The notes: a model not told the origin generated them from the sequence alone. A DNA stretch of 64,000 bases from Protula sp. h YS-2021 (GCA_949752745.1 OX457028.1:6134095-6198094), one strand, 5' to 3'. Counted from the first letter of the stretch, positions 1 to 14,905 are shown. A program made the numbers and translations.

Positions 1-960
1 GGGAGAGGGAAAGGAGGGAGGTATAATCAGTCAAGATCCCTTGTTTTGTTTTTTTTTGTTTTTTTTTTTTTTTGTTTTTTTTTTGTTTTTTTTTTTTTTG
101 AGTACTTGAGCGGCTGCTTGATCATTCAAGAACTACCAACGCGAGCCCGTATACCTAACATTTTATCTATCACAGCGTATTGCCCAAATTAATGGGCGAT
201 GGTTTCGCAGTTTGTAGCTGTCAATCGTAGTTCCTAATTCGGAAACCAATGTCGGATCCCGAGCGGGATAGGGGGGGGATGAGGAGTTGTAGCCATCTAC
301 TTCGTGTTTTCAACAACAACAAAATGTTTGGTATACTGCAAATTAATTCGTTTTGGAATCATGCTAATTGGTTCAATTTGCATCCTGTTAGTTGAACATA
401 TTATTTCATTCATTTTCACTCTATAAAATAAAACATAAATGTTTTAGAAGAATACCACTCTTCTTTCTTATGGAAGACTTTTCCTATTGCTATGTATAAT
501 TCTAGACAGATTGCTGCAAAGACCTCCATCCATCACAATCGGAAACGAGGCTGTCAATTTCCTTCAGTTTGTTACCAACCGACACTTGCTAAAACATGCG
601 ACCATGGAATCCGGTAATATCTGTCACGCTTACATTTGCCAATTTATTAAGGCTGGCACTAAGCAAATTGTTGTGAAGCAAATACAAATGAATTACAGGA
701 TTAACTCGGAGTTTCTCTAATTTGATTCCCGAAATGGGGTTTATTTATTATTATTTTTTTTTTTTTTTCATTATTTTTATTTTTTAGGCTACATGTAATA
801 TTAATTTGAAAAGCAACTTTGTGTTATGTTAGTATATTCAAGGTCATATTGCAGGCCGTAGACGTAGTTTCTACACCCATTTACAACCAAAACGGTACGT
901 TAATCTGATGTCGTCGTCTATCCAAGGTGATCAAACGCAGCAAAGTTTACCAAGTATACA
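1..960. other. AT-rich stretch, no gene recognised
   Basis: Non-coding as far as I can see. It opens with a purine-rich end, then an interrupted poly-T tract at about 47-98 and a further T-rich tract at 745-785. One 77-codon open frame at 487-720 has no recognisable domain, no clear promoter and no homology I can name, so I do not call it a gene. Confidence 0.5.
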
Positions 961-961
961 G

Positions 962-1590
962 GTCCATAGGGCACACATATGTTAGCTAGATAAGGCCAAA
1001 CGACAGACATATGTTAGCTGGATAAGTACATATGGCACACGTATGGTAGCTAGATAATCCACATAAATGCATATGGCAGACATATGACAGCTAGATAAGG
1101 CCACATGGCAGACATATCTTAGCTATAAGACCACATTTATTAGCTGGATAGGGCCATATGGTTCACATATGGTAGCTAGATAAGGCCATATGGCCGACAT
1201 ATGGTACCTAGATAAGGCCATATGGCAGACATATCTTAGCTATAAGGCCACATGCATTAGCTGGATAAGGCAATATAGCATACATATGGAAGGTAGAGAA
1301 GGTCATATGGCAGACATATGACAGCTAAATAAGGCCAAATAACAGACATATGTTAGCTACATTAGGCCATATGGCAGACATATGGTAGCTAAATAAGATC
1401 ATATGGCACACATATGGTAGCTAGATAAGACCATATGGTACACATATGATAGCTAGATGAGGCCATATATCACACATATGGCAGCTGGATAAGGCCACAT
1501 GGCAGACATATGGGCAGCTAAATAAGGCCATATGACACACATATGATAACTAGTTAAAGCCACATGGCAAGCATATGTTAGCTAGATGTC
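962..1590. repeat. Minisatellite, unit about 31 bp
   Basis: About 20 degenerate tandem copies built on GGCCATATGGCAGACATATG followed by GTAGCTAGATAA. The unit contains the palindromic hexamers CATATG and CCATATGG, so both strands read alike. Copies vary by substitutions and short deletions (for example near 1115-1140 and 1230-1260), so the array is old. No open frame runs through it. Confidence 0.85.
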
Positions 1591-1610
1591 AAATGCACGA
1601 AAATATGCAA

Positions 1611-1841
1611 TGCTAGCAAACACTGGCGCCACGTGTGCTAACACATGTGTTTATGGCTGAGAACACGTGTTTATCACCACACTGTACTGCTAGCATACAC
1701 TGGCGCCACGTGTGCTAACATATGTGTTTATGGCTGAGAACACGTGTTTATCACCACACTGTACTGCTAGCACACACAGGCGCCACGTGTGTTCACACAT
1801 GTGTCTATGATTGAGAACACGTGTTTATCACTGCATTGTAC
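1611..1841. repeat. Tandem repeat, 77 bp x 3
   Basis: Three copies starting at TGCTAGC (1611, 1688, 1765). Each contains GGCGCCACGTGTG and GAACACGTGTTTATCA. The copies are more than 90% alike by eye, and the CACGTG E-box hexamers occur twice per unit. It directly follows the 31-bp array. Confidence 0.85.
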
Positions 1842-1999
1842 ACAACACGACCGACCATAAGATCATCATATATTCATGTATTACCCAAACGGCACGTGGC
1901 GCTCGTCATTTCCGGTTGTTGTGTTCTTTTCATTCCATCACGAGGCATTTGTATTGCTTATATATGAACCACCGCAGCAGCAAACTGACCGCATGGTTA

Positions 2000-2263
2000 A
2001 CACAATTGAAGGGGTCCATGCATAAACCTGATAACTGCAGTTATCAGCAGTAGAGAAAAACTCTTCTAAAGTTTGAAATTTTAGTAGCAAACATAGGTTT
2101 TTCCCACCGCATTTTCTTAAAAAATGCCCGCTTCTAATCGGTTTTGAGGTGTAAGACTTACATATGTGATAGAACAGAGGCCAAGAAATACTGTGGTGGT
2201 AATAGTGCATTTTCCCTGTAAGTGGAGTTATCAAGTTTATGCATGGACCCCTTCAATTATGTC
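2000..2263. mobile_element. MITE-like foldback element, about 265 bp
   Basis: An inverted repeat of about 33 bp bounds this segment. The left copy at 2000-2035 reads AATTGAAGGGGTCCATGCAT then AAACCTGATAAC. The right copy at 2228-2263 is its reverse complement with one or two differences. The interior has no coding capacity. I could not settle a target-site duplication, so the exact ends and the superfamily are open. Confidence 0.55.
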
Positions 2264-3740
2264 CCTGTAACACCATACTGCTAACGATGTCGTTATTACT
2301 GCATGAAAGAATATGGGGGGGGGGGTGGAGTGGGGGTTGGGGGTGCTTTATGATAGACAGATGAAGCACCTGCTCCCCTCCTACCCAATCAGAGAGGCAG
2401 ATCAGTTGTGGCTTTACAGTGTTTAACTGCGATTTTATCTGAATTCACAGCTGTGTGAAGTCTGGGCGGTGTTTGGTTACCTGTCTCGCTGAACCCGCCG
2501 AAAAATGAACTAAGTGGGCCAACAGGATACCTCCTTCCCTGTAAACCCCCGACGTTAACAACCGTCAGAGCGTCGTTAATAAAGAAAAGGAGAGGGCGTT
2601 ACTTTTGTTCTATAAATGTTGCCAGCCCCTTCTCTCCAACCCCCCCCCCCCAACCCCAACACCGCTCCCCCCACCCGCCCAGAAAACAAATCCCATAGAT
2701 AACGGGACGCCCCTCACTAGTGTTGGTAACTGTGGATGTCAAAGGCCAGATGAGCCGATTGAATGGGGCTTGAAAGCTTTTGGTAAATGACAGGAAAGCT
2801 TTGTATATTGTATAGGCTGTTAGTAAACCTCTGAAATCAAAAAGAGAGAGAGAAAAAAAAAGAAAAAAAGTAAAAAGAAAAAGAAGAAAAAAAGAAGGAA
2901 AGAACCCAAAAGGTTGAAATTGCTAGACAAATGTTGGCTGAGTCTAAATGTTAGTAAAACTTAGACATCAAAAAAAAGGAAAAAAAAAGAAATGAAAGAA
3001 AAAAAAGAACTTGAAAGATGATTGCTGATTTTTGATATTACGTACTAGACAAATGTTGGCTGAGTGTGGAATGCCGGATCATAAAATGCTGTAGAAAATA
3101 ATTTGGAAATGGTTTTATCGCCCATATTCTGATTGACGAACATACCCAATTTTCATATAACGACACTTGCCAAGTCCGAGTCCCTGGTTACCGCATAAAG
3201 TTGTGCTTAACAGCCTCCTCCATGCCAAATTAGCATGTAGAACGAAGTCACGATGGTGAATGTTAAGCACGATGGCGGGTTAAACAGGGGTTCTGAGATG
3301 AATATTAAGCACAATAATGAGATAATATGCAACTCTTCTTCAGCTTAAATTGGATGAGCTAAATATCTTAATGGAAAGTATGTATTTTCCATCAGGGCTG
3401 GCTTTGAATGAAGGGGACTTTTATGAGGTTGGGCGTACGACTAATTTGCTGATTTGAGAGGGAATGTGTTTGAAAAAAATGGACTTATAGTGTATTCACA
3501 ACATCCTGATATCTGTTACGTCACTAATCCGGAATAGCCAATTAGAGGCGGAGTTGAGAAGCAGTCACAATCCTGAGATATTGATGCCTCCACTCCACCC
3601 CCACCACTCCCCTCTGATTTTTACTTGTATGTTTACCCTCACTGCCCCTCCCTTCTTCCGCCCACCTTATGTGTAGATCCGCCCAAGACGTTTGAAACTG
3701 TCTCAAGCAGGTGGCAGAGATCACTCTTCTCACAGTGTCT
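2264..3740. other. Non-coding, homopolymer-rich stretch
   Basis: No gene seen. It contains a G-run with GGGGTTGGGGG near 2310-2345, a C-rich run at 2639-2680, and a purine-only tract (A with scattered G) at 2840-3008. A short near-duplicate of CTAGACAAATGTTGGCTGAG occurs at 2922-2942 and 3046-3065, flanking part of the purine tract. Confidence 0.5.
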
Positions 3741-3741
3741 T

Positions 3742-3880
3742 GATGCAACGTTGTGCTGTTGTCACAGTGTGCTGTTGTTGTAGTGTGCTTTTATCACAGT
3801 GTGCTGCTGTCATAGTGCACTGTTGTCATAGTGTGCTGTTGTCACAGTGTGCCGTTGTCATAGTGCATTATTGCCAAACC
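3742..3880. repeat. Degenerate minisatellite, unit about 15 bp
   Basis: About nine copies of a unit close to GTGCTGTTGTCACAG or GTGCTGTTGTCATAG. An open frame through it translates to Cys/Val/His-rich repeats, which is a by-product of the array. Confidence 0.75.
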
Positions 3881-4189
3881 GTGTCATTGCCAGAAAGTCC
3901 AGTTCTACAGAACGCTTTTTTATGATTAAATTATTGGTTCTGGGCCCAAAAAAAAACAACAAAAAACAACCGAAAACAAAAACAAAAAAAAAAAGCAAAC
4001 TCCTATGAAGGTGACTGAGGTCCCAGGACTCCACACAGAAGGCCATAAGACATCTTGGGTAACGCTTCCACAAGGTTGTACCGATTAGCACAATTCTTGT
4101 GTTATTGTAATATCCGCAGCGTAATGGCCTTTTGGTTGTGTTTTTTTTTCTTTTACTCACAGACTATGTGGTTTGGGGAGGGGAGGGAG

Positions 4190-4310
4190 GAGAGGGAGGG
4201 GAGGGGGGGTCACTCGCGACCCAACTGGTTACCATGCGTATCTATGACTTTTCATTCAAAACGACACCTAAATACGGAGTGCTATATCCGAAATACGAAA
4301 GACTGTGTCT
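4190..4310 (-). repeat. Dispersed GC-tract repeat, copy 1
   Basis: On the minus strand this reads as the same unit seen at 47.4 and 48.2 kb: a GGAGTGC-like start, AAAACGA, an AAAAGTCATAGATACGCATG core, GGTAACCAGTTGGG, then GAGTGACCCCCCC and a C-rich tract. Several copies in one window show that it is a mobile or once-mobile family. I see no tRNA promoter or protein in it. A second GC-tract with ATGTGATACCAAGTGCCCCC lies at 4388-4450. Confidence 0.6.
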
Positions 4311-4356
4311 GTCCTGAAAGTAATCCTCAATATCCGCGTTTTTTTTATTTATTTAT

Positions 4357-4387
<31 letters not shown>

Positions 4388-4689
4388 TGGGGGGGGGGGG
4401 GTTCAAACATATGTGATACCAAGTGCCCCCGTCCCTACTCCCCCACCCCCGCACCCTCGGATAGTTATGTGGTACATATTGACAAATTTGCTACCTGTTT
4501 CCCTGTGTGAACATTGAGGAGACAACCATGATGACATCGCGATAACACGATACGCCTCTCACGGTTCCGAGCCATTGAAGAAACAGTAAAAACCAATACA
4601 GGGCTTTTATTCCGACGGTAAATCGTCACATATTTGTGGCATCCAATATTATAGCGAATTACATTACACTTGCCATATGTTCCACATGT

Positions 4690-4932
4690 ACTCCACTGTG
4701 TGTTCCACCACCTGATCTACCATATGTTCCACCACATGTTCCACCATATGTTCCACCACACGTTGCACCATATGCTCCATCATGTTTCACCACGTGTCCC
4801 ACCATATGTTCCACCATGTGTTTCATCACCTGTTCCACCTTGCGCTCCACCACCTGTTCCACCTTGCGATCCACCACATGTTGCACGATATGTTCCACCA
4901 CATGCTCTACCACATGTTCCACCATATGCAGT
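4690..4932. repeat. Minisatellite, unit 12 bp (CCACCATATGTT)
   Basis: About 20 copies of a 12-bp unit, CCACCATATGTT, with variants CCACCACATGTT and CCACCTTGCGCT. The unit length is a multiple of three, so several frames stay open on both strands; these are not genes. Confidence 0.9.
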
Positions 4933-5053
4933 ATTAATTATACTAATACGGTGACTGTGTGAGCTCACCATATGTGGTGAATTCAAAAGCGATTTGAATT
5001 TTGGCGACATTGGCAATCGTTGCCGTACACAAACTAGCGTTATTACTTGTAAA

Positions 5054-5078
5054 TTATTATTATTATTATTATTATTAA

Positions 5079-5160
<82 letters not shown>

Positions 5161-5172
5161 TTTATTTATTTA
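5054..5172. repeat. (TTA)n microsatellite
   Basis: An almost pure TTA/ATT run of about 38 units, ending in TTTATTTATTTATT. Confidence 0.97.
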
Positions 5173-7550
5173 TTGCATCAGGCCGAAAAACGAATGCCGT
5201 TGTAGCAATTAGCAGACATGACTTATTTCGCGTGAACACAAAGAATTACTGACAAGCAAAGTCAACATTTTTGTAACTAGGTTAATAATATGTTTATGTT
5301 CTCGTGAAATAAGTCAGTATCAGCTAATTGCTGCATGTACCCAAGCTATGTAGCAATAATCTTTTTTATCTTTTTTTAATTTGTTTTTATTTTATTTGTT
5401 TATTTCATTTATTTATTTATTTTTGCAATGTACAGAAACGAGCAGGACAGTGTGTCAGCCAATTATTCTAATCAGCGATTGTTTCTCGGCTTTTCTTCTA
5501 GATTATAAATGTTTCACCGTTGCTCTTATTACGTTTGATTTTAGTAATATCACATATTCAGTTTCACGTTTTTTCTTTCTACTTATATAAGGAAGTTGAG
5601 GCCTAATTTGTTTGTGTGCTAAAACAAGATGTAATTATTTAAATTATTCTCGATAGGACGAAACTGGTACTGGCGAAGATCAAACGACAGCCGCGCGATA
5701 TCTTCCCCACTGGAGCACAAATTAACAAGTCATTAGTGATGAATGTCTCCCGCCACGAACTATGGTCGAATCGAAAAATAATGCGACGTCGCACAACTTC
5801 GATATATGTATTTTCACTGTAGCAACAATCAAAATCCAGGGTTGAATAGCGGCTGAGATATCGCGTGCACAAATTTGTGCTTCCAAGTGTCGCCAGACGG
5901 ACATACGGACGGACGAACGGACAGATCCGAATACTATAGTCCCCTGCTCCGCGCTGCGCGGCGGCGTGGGAGTAATAAACAGGGATATAAATTGTAAACC
6001 GCCATTGAAACAATCGTTTATTTTGTATGAAAACATTGTTATGTTTTACATATTCATACTCTGAATAAGGGCTATGAATTGGAAAAATCCCTCGTAAAAG
6101 CAGACACCATGTATGACCAATTCAAGGTAGACAAAAGATTCTCAGACACAGTGACATATGTCAGCGAAGAACAACCAAACATCAACACACCCTTACCAAA
6201 CATTAATCAATCAATTTTCTTCACCTCAAGTTGAACCGAAAAAAACCTCAATATATCTGGAATATATCCAAAAGAAATTCTTCACAGTGACTACAATGCA
6301 GTCAGAAACAAGTATTCCATTACATTCTATTTATATTCTAACACTTTCCATATTTTGCAGGAGTTTCATCAATGAAATAAAATACACCCAGTTTTTGTAG
6401 GGTCTGCCATTGAATAGCCCAGTCGATGGTATCACAAATCAATCTATATGTATTCTTAAGGTTTTTAAAATGAAATTGAAAGGTGGAAACTGGAATAATT
6501 GCTAGACAGATCAAAGCTGTGCAGAATTGGCACCAGAAAGTATAAAGATACATGAAATAGCCGCTAAAGATAAAAGCAGGGATCTGAAAAGATCGAGGTA
6601 TTTGTATTTTACACAAATAGACCTGTTATTGTATTTTATGCATTCAATTGTTATATTTGTATACATTTAAGCGTTAAATTATTACGAGCTGTTTTTTTTT
6701 TTTTTTTTCTTATTCTTTTTTTTTTTTTTTTTTTGTTTTTTGTTATTTTTTTTATTTTTTTTTTTTTTTGGTTAATTTTTTGTTTCTTTGTTTTTGTTTT
6801 TGGTTTCTGCAGGTTTTTTTACTTGGGTTACCTAGTTACCATTGTGACGTATACCAACGTTGAAAGGAGATCGGATCCGAGGTCGGAGAACGATTTTGCA
6901 AATGTTTTATTTACAACCATTCGGGTATTCTTATTGCCACAAATACATCTAGAACAGTATGTACATTTACAATGGCGATCTTTGTTTGTTCCCATAGAAG
7001 CTACATAACAAGTTTCAGTGTAATTCTTTAAGCAGTTTTTAAGTTATCGTGTTAACAAGCTGTTGATGACAGACCGACAGACCGACACACGCTCGATCGC
7101 ATATATTCCCCACCTGTGGGGAATAAATAAAATGCTTTCAAGAAGAATTTGAAATGCTTCGAAAGCAATGACGTAAATTCCGGAAAATGTGTACGGCCAG
7201 CGATTACCAACCAGGTGTCACATTTCCCACACAGCCCTAAGCAATAATAAACGCAGGGAAATCCGTAAGTGAAGAGACAGTCTAAAATAACGACTACACA
7301 GTAACAACAAAATAAACAGTTTGGTGAGCACATTTTTTGTAGCTCTGCGCCCACCCAACTTTAGTAATGCTTTCTGTAAGCTTCGCAGAAAATATTAAAG
7401 GGAAAATAATTGAAAGTAAATTTTGCCTGAAGTAACCTCTCGCATTAGTTGTGTAATTTTGTTCAAAACAATATGAGGCTGGTTTACAAAGAAAGGAAGC
7501 TGCTTTAGTCTTATAAAGTGGAATCGAAAACTTTATAGAAATAAGCCTGG
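5173..7550. other. Non-coding stretch with repeat-tail motifs
   Basis: No gene recognised. At 5890-5925 a run of GGACGGACGAACGGACAG is followed by TCCGAATACTATAGTCCCC. At 7070-7100 GACAGACCGACAGACCGACA is followed by ATATATTCCCC. Both resemble the (GGAC)n/(GACA)n tails of dispersed invertebrate repeats, and related tails occur at 22.92 and 48.84 kb. T-rich tracts lie at 6690-6805. Open frames here are short and show no domain. Confidence 0.4.
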
Positions 7551-7552
7551 AC

Positions 7553-7648
7553 GGCTTCCGTAGCTATACTCGATAACTTCCGTAGGTATACTCGATAACT
7601 TCCGTAACTATACTCGATAACTTCTGTAGCTGTACTCGATAACTTATT
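7553..7648. repeat. Minisatellite, 22 bp x 4
   Basis: Four tandem copies of CTTCCGTAGCTATACTCGAT followed by AA. The last copy has diverged to TTCTGTAGCTGTACTCG. Confidence 0.85.
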
Positions 7649-8099
7649 GGGCTCTATAATCATACAACAGCTTTTTTCACACACTAATCGAAGCCACTTT
7701 ATTTCATGTTATTGTTATGCTTTGAATAAACAACACGGAAAATGTACAAGCTTACAATTTGACACAATTTTTATGACGTAATGGGAATGTTTACAACAAC
7801 TTAGAATTGATAGGACTATAAAACATATTATCTTTTCTGCTACAGGAACAGCTCAGTTCAATTTAGATTCTAGTACTAGTGGCCCTGTGGGATAACTGCG
7901 CATAAGTGAGAAGCACAAGTAACATAGTATTCGATCAAATTAAGACAAAGTAAATCCATACTTTATTATAAATAGTCAAATAAAACCTGACAAACTGTCT
8001 CCTTAAATTTAGAATATTTCGCGCATCGTTGGCAGATATTGATCGACAAATAGAAATGTGTTTCATAAAAACCTTCAACAGTCTAAAACTAATTATCGG

Positions 8100-8556
8100 A
8101 GGCTCACATTAGAGAACTTCAAGTCCTTAGAAAACTTCAAGTCATTAGAGAACTTCAAGCCATAAGAGAATTTCAAGTCATTAGAGAGCTTCAAGTCATT
8201 AGAGAACTTCAAGCCATTAGAGAACTTCAAGTCATTAGAGAACTTCAAGTCATTAGAGAACTTCAAGCCATTAGAGAATTTCAAGTCATTAAAGAACTTC
8301 AAGTCATTAGAGAACTTCAAGCCATTAGGGAATTTCAAGTCATTAGAGAACTTCAAGCCATTAGAGAATTTCAAGTCATTAGAGAATTTCAAGTCATTAA
8401 AGAACTTCAAGTCATTAGAGAGCTTCAAGCCATTAGGGAATTTCAAGTCATTAGAGAACTTCAAGCCATTAGAGAATTTCAAGTCATTAAAGAACTTCAA
8501 GTCATTAGAGAACTTCAAGCCATTAGAGAACTTCAAGTCATTAGAGTATCTTAAGC
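8100..8556. repeat. Minisatellite, 18 bp x about 25
   Basis: About 25 copies of an 18-bp unit (TTCAAGTCATTAGAGAAC) with a common variant TTCAAGCCATTAGAGAAT. The alternating 'GTC' and 'GCC' variants hint at a higher-order period of 36-54 bp. On the minus strand it stays open and reads as a six-residue Phe-Ser-Asn-Asp-Leu-Lys repeat. I treat that as a consequence of an 18-bp unit and not as a gene. Confidence 0.92.
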
Positions 8557-9865
8557 CAAACCTACCAATCATATATTTCTATGGAAGTGGATGCGCAAGT
8601 TTGGAGATATCTCAGGGAAAGAGGACAATAATTTCCTTCAGATTCCATCCAAGTTCAGTTACTATGTTGCTACCTTTATGCAATGTATTATGGTTGTATT
8701 TGCATAAGAAACTTTAATCTTTTAGGTAAACAGAAGTAATGAATTTGTACCCAAAATGAAAATTGTCAAACAAATACTTTGTCCAAACTCTACTGCAATA
8801 TTTTAATTTACCTGTCTTCCTTATTTCAGTGCTTAAATTTCCCAATTTAATATTGGTATCTACGCATTATGTGATAAATCTCTCTATGAAAATTGTTTCA
8901 TATTTTTAAACCAAATAATAAGTAATAATCAATAAAGCTTTATCTGCTTAAGCACTAAGCACTTTTAAGCTATAACGTTTTCGTCAACGTTAAATAATTT
9001 CAGTTCATTTATTCTTTATGTCCAAAATGGATGCAATTGTTTTGTGCAAGATATTTCATGCACAGCCAAAAAAACTGGATAAGCCTACCTATAAATGAAG
9101 ACAATCTTAAAATAAAAACCGCTTCATCGTTGAGATACATAATGCAGCCTTTATTAGTTGCTCTGGTGGTCTTCATATGGTGTAGTTTCATTACTGAATA
9201 GGACATTTAATCAATGACGTTACCATAGCTTTACTCTTTTTTTGCTGTAATCTTGCTTCGCATTTATTTTATTTTACTTGCATTTTGTACTTGTTATTTT
9301 TATTTTAGTTTCATTGTTGTGTGGCCCATTTTGTAATTATTTCTTAGTTGTAGCTATTGCAGACTTTATGGGCGATAGTTCTTACGGTTTATCGGAATTC
9401 ACTTCTCCAAGTTGTTTAAGCTGTTTCCAACACTTATTCGCAGTTTACTGCTGTTTTGTTGCTTTTCTACATTGTTTTATGCAGTGGCTCTACCAGAGGG
9501 GGGACTTCAGGGATTGCACCAACCCTCCCTTCCGAATTGCCCTAAATTTGAAAAAAAATAGACTATAAAGTTTGACTTGAAAACTCGCTTCTTTGTGTGA
9601 TATTTTCATCCCCCATACACACATACATACACTCACATACTCATGTCCGAAACCTGTATCGACACTGCTGTATGTACTGTAAAATGGCGGTTTGTCACTT
9701 TCAGAAGCATGATATTACAGCTTTACTGGCATCGTTAAGTACAGATCGATAATGTTTTTCGGCACCTCGTAGTCACTTAACATCCTTTCTCTTGCTCATA
9801 TTACGTCATATCACTTCGGTCTTTACTTAAACAAACGTAATCATACTTAATATATGAAATCAAGT
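8557..9865. other. Unique-looking AT-rich DNA, no gene seen
   Basis: No repeat or gene stands out. A 96-codon open frame at 9278-9568 is hydrophobic and low in complexity, and its end lies in sequence with CAGTGGCTCTACCAGAGGGG (9483-9502), which resembles the end of a MITE seen at 30.6 kb. I do not call it coding. Confidence 0.4.
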
Positions 9866-10262
9866 CAAGATATTACGTCAAATATCACTGCAAAAATCAT
9901 GTCAAATATCTCATCCTATGGATTGGATAAGTGCCACCATCTAGGTCATCTGGACTATTTCTTCACACTATACGTCATACAATACTACGAAGATCATTTC
10001 AGTATCTCAACGGTAAGGATTATATAAAAGAGACCATCTTCTTAACAACAATTAACCGTCTGCATGTATATTACATCATACTATAGTGCGAAAATCATGT
10101 CAAGTATAACATCTTATCGACTGTAAAATGAGGCCATCTAGGCTTGACTCCTTCCCCCCACTACTGTCGTCTGCCTGTATATAATGTCATAGAATACTGC
10201 GAACATCATGTCAAGTATATCATACTATCGACCGCATAAATGCCGTCATCTCCCTCCCAACA
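9866..10262. repeat. Degenerate tandem repeat, unit about 105 bp x 4
   Basis: Four diverged copies, each with an AAATCATGTCAAGTATATCA-like core (near 9892, 9991, 10091 and 10201) followed by TCGAC, TAAATG and CCATCTAGG. Spacing is 100-110 bp. Confidence 0.65.
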
Positions 10263-12022
<1,760 letters not shown>

Positions 12023-12164
12023 TAAAACATTGAAATTCCAAAAATGATTATCTGATATAGTTGGATCGTGTTATACAACGCAACTCTACAGTGCAGTGGT
12101 GTGTACTATTTTAGGTGGAATCAGGTTTCACTTACACTAACAAGCCGTTTAATAAACGTTATCA

Positions 12165-12515
12165 ATCTTAATGTACAACATGTAAACCACAATGTCACTT
12201 CAATGTACAACAAGTAAACCTTAATGTCATATTACTGTAAAACATGTAAACGTTAATGTCAACCTTAATCTGCAACATGCAAACCTTAATGTTAGCCTTG
12301 ATGTGCAACATGTAAACCCTAATGTACAACATGTAAACTTTCATACTAAACATGCAAACCTTAATTCCAACCTGAATATACAACTTGTAAACCCTGATGT
12401 AAGCCTTAATGTACAGCATGTAAACCTGATGTCAGCCTTAATGTACAGCATGTAAACCCCGATGTCAGCCTTAATACAAAACATGCAAACCCTGATGTCA
12501 GCCTTAATGTACAGT
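12165..12515. repeat. Degenerate minisatellite, unit about 30 bp
   Basis: Roughly a dozen degenerate copies around AATGTACAACATGTAAACC with CTTAATGTCAGCC spacers. The unit carries the short palindrome TGTACA. Open frames on the minus strand (Tyr/Ile/Lys repeats) follow from the array. Confidence 0.8.
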
Positions 12516-13383
12516 AAAATGTAAAATCTAGTCCTTTTAGGCACAAAGATGCCACAGTTTGCGAATCTAGAAAACTTCTCACTTTCCCACACTTTCCCAC
12601 AATGTTCATTCAGCCCTCAGTTATTTATTTTTGCAAAACAGTAACGAGGATTTTGGTCCCGCACAGCCACTTTGAATGAAATAAAATGTGAAAGTACCCA
12701 TGTTTGGCCTAGTAGCTTCCATTGCATCTGAAACATGAAAGCCTTTTACGGTTTTTTTGCAATTTACATTTTTTATGTCCATTGAGGGAGCATGGAGATG
12801 AGATTTATGTAAAGCGGATGGCTCTAACAGCTATAACGTAGCTCATTCTTAGCTTATTGGCAATCAGCACAGCGCAAAACACATATACACATATCAATAA
12901 ATGGATTCTCTGTAAGGAAAGTTATTAAATGCTATCATTGAAACCTGTATAGAGCACAGCTTTATTGAGCTCATTTTTAAAAACCGACTGCGAAATGTGC
13001 GTATAACTGAGCATTTAAGGCATGAATGGTTTCTTTGAAAATTATATAACTTTTGATCAAAGAAGGTACAGCGACCAACTGTCTGTTTTTAAATAAGCGT
13101 ATCTGTTAAAATAAGCATAAGACGTCACATTGAAACGTCAGATGAGCTGAGTAAGGGCTTTTCTTTATTGCGCTTGCGTTTGATAGTTAACGGAAATAAG
13201 TTTCATTGCGTACTTTAACAACCACCATTGTTTTAGTAATGTGTTCTTATTGGACGAGAAAACATTCTTTTGGCAACTGATTTGCATCAACAACTTGTAT
13301 TCATCTCGAAACTTTTTGCAATTACAATCACAATTAGCAGGAATGGAATAGAAACTGAATTCCAATGTGTGAAAACTCACTTG

Positions 13384-13850
13384 ATGACGTATATGCCCGC
13401 TGTGTGGCTTACGTCATCTGCGCATACTATCTGGCCTGCTAAACGACGACTCATCTTTCAACTCTTTGGCGTAATAAATGAGTTATTTACCTACTGTGTG
13501 ACTAACTGGATGACTTATTTGCCCACTGTATGGCTTACCAGATGACATTTGCACACTCTATGGCTTGCTGGAAAGTTTACTTACCAGCCTGTGGCTTACT
13601 AAATGATATTTTTTACCCACTGTTTGCTTTACTGGATGACTCATTTAACCACTATATCCCTAAGCGGATGACTTATTTACCAGATGTGTGACTTACTGGA
13701 TGCGTATGTGGCTAATGTTAGTCTTATTGGATAACTTATTTCCCCAATCTATGACTAACATAACCAGTGTGTGATCTACTGAATGACTTACTTACTCATT
13801 GTATGGTTTACTTGATCACGTCTGTGCCTAATGTGTAGCTTGCTGCATGA
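13384..13850. repeat. Degenerate leading part of a tandem array
   Basis: Loosely periodic units of 40-60 bp with TGTGTGACTTACTGGATGAC and TATTTGCCCACTG motifs. They grade into the regular 64-bp array that follows and look like its older, diverged edge. Confidence 0.65.
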
Positions 13851-14905
13851 AGTATGCGCCCACCCTGTGGTTTACTCGATCATATCTGTGCCTAATGTGT
13901 AGCTTACTGCATGACATATGCGACCACTCTGTGGTTTACTCGATCATGTCTGTGCCTAATGTGTACTTTGCTGCATGACGTATGCGACCACTCTGTGGTT
14001 TACTTGATCATGTCTGTGCCCAATGTGTAGCTTGCTCCATGACGTATGCGCCCGCTTTGTGGTTTACTTGATCATGTCTGTGCCCAATGTGCAGCTTGCT
14101 GCATGACGTATGCGACCACTCTGTGGTTTACTTGATCATGTCTGTGCCCAATGTGTAGCTTGCTGCATGACGTATGCGACCACTCTGTGGTTTACTTGAT
14201 CATGTCTGTGCCTAATGTGCAGCTTGCTGCCTGACGTATGCGCCACCCTGTGGTTTACTTGATCATGTCTGTGCCCAATGTGTAGCTTGCTCCATGACGT
14301 ATGCGCTCACTTTGTGGTTTACTTGATCATGTCTGTGCCCAATGTGTAGCTTGCTCCATGACGTATGCGCCCACCCTGTGGTTTACTTGATTATGTCTGT
14401 GCCCAATGTGTAGCTTGCTCCATGACGCATGCGCCCGCTTTGTGGTTTACTTGATCATGTCTGTGCCCAATGTGTAGCTTGCTGCATGACGTATGCGACC
14501 ACCCTGTGGTTTACTTGATCATGTCTGTGCCCAATGTGTACTTTGCTGCATGACGTATGTGACCACTCTGTGGTTTATTTGATCATGTCTGTGCCCAATG
14601 TGTACTTTGCTGCATGACGTATGCGCTCACTTTGTGGTTTACTTGATCATGTCTGTGCCCAATGTGTAGCTTGCTCCATGACGCATGCGCCCACCCTGAG
14701 GTTTACTTGATCATGTCTGTGCCTAATGTGTAGCTTGCTGCATGACGTATGCGACCACTCTGTGGTTTACTTGATCATGTCTGTGCCCAATGTGTACTTT
14801 GCTGCATGACGTATGCGACCACTCTGTGGTTTACTTGATCATGTCTGTGCCTAATGTGTAGCTTGCTGCATGACGTATGCGACCACTGTATGGTTTACTG
14901 GATGA
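13851..14905. repeat. Satellite-like array, 64 bp x about 16
   Basis: About 16 copies of a 63-64 bp unit containing TGTGGTTTACTTGATCATGT, CTGTGCCCAATGTGTAGCTT, then GCTGCATGACGTATGCGACC. Variants such as GCTCCATGACG and TACTTTGCTGC recur at intervals, so there are higher-order groupings. Each unit carries TGATCA and TGACGTA, the latter a CRE-like half-palindrome. Identity between central units is about 90% or more by eye. No open frame spans it. Confidence 0.93.

Noticed and set aside
8093..8572. 159-codon minus-strand frame with six-residue Phe-Ser-Asn-Asp-Leu-Lys repeats
   Set aside because: It is fully explained by an 18-bp tandem repeat; there is no unique domain, promoter or codon evidence.
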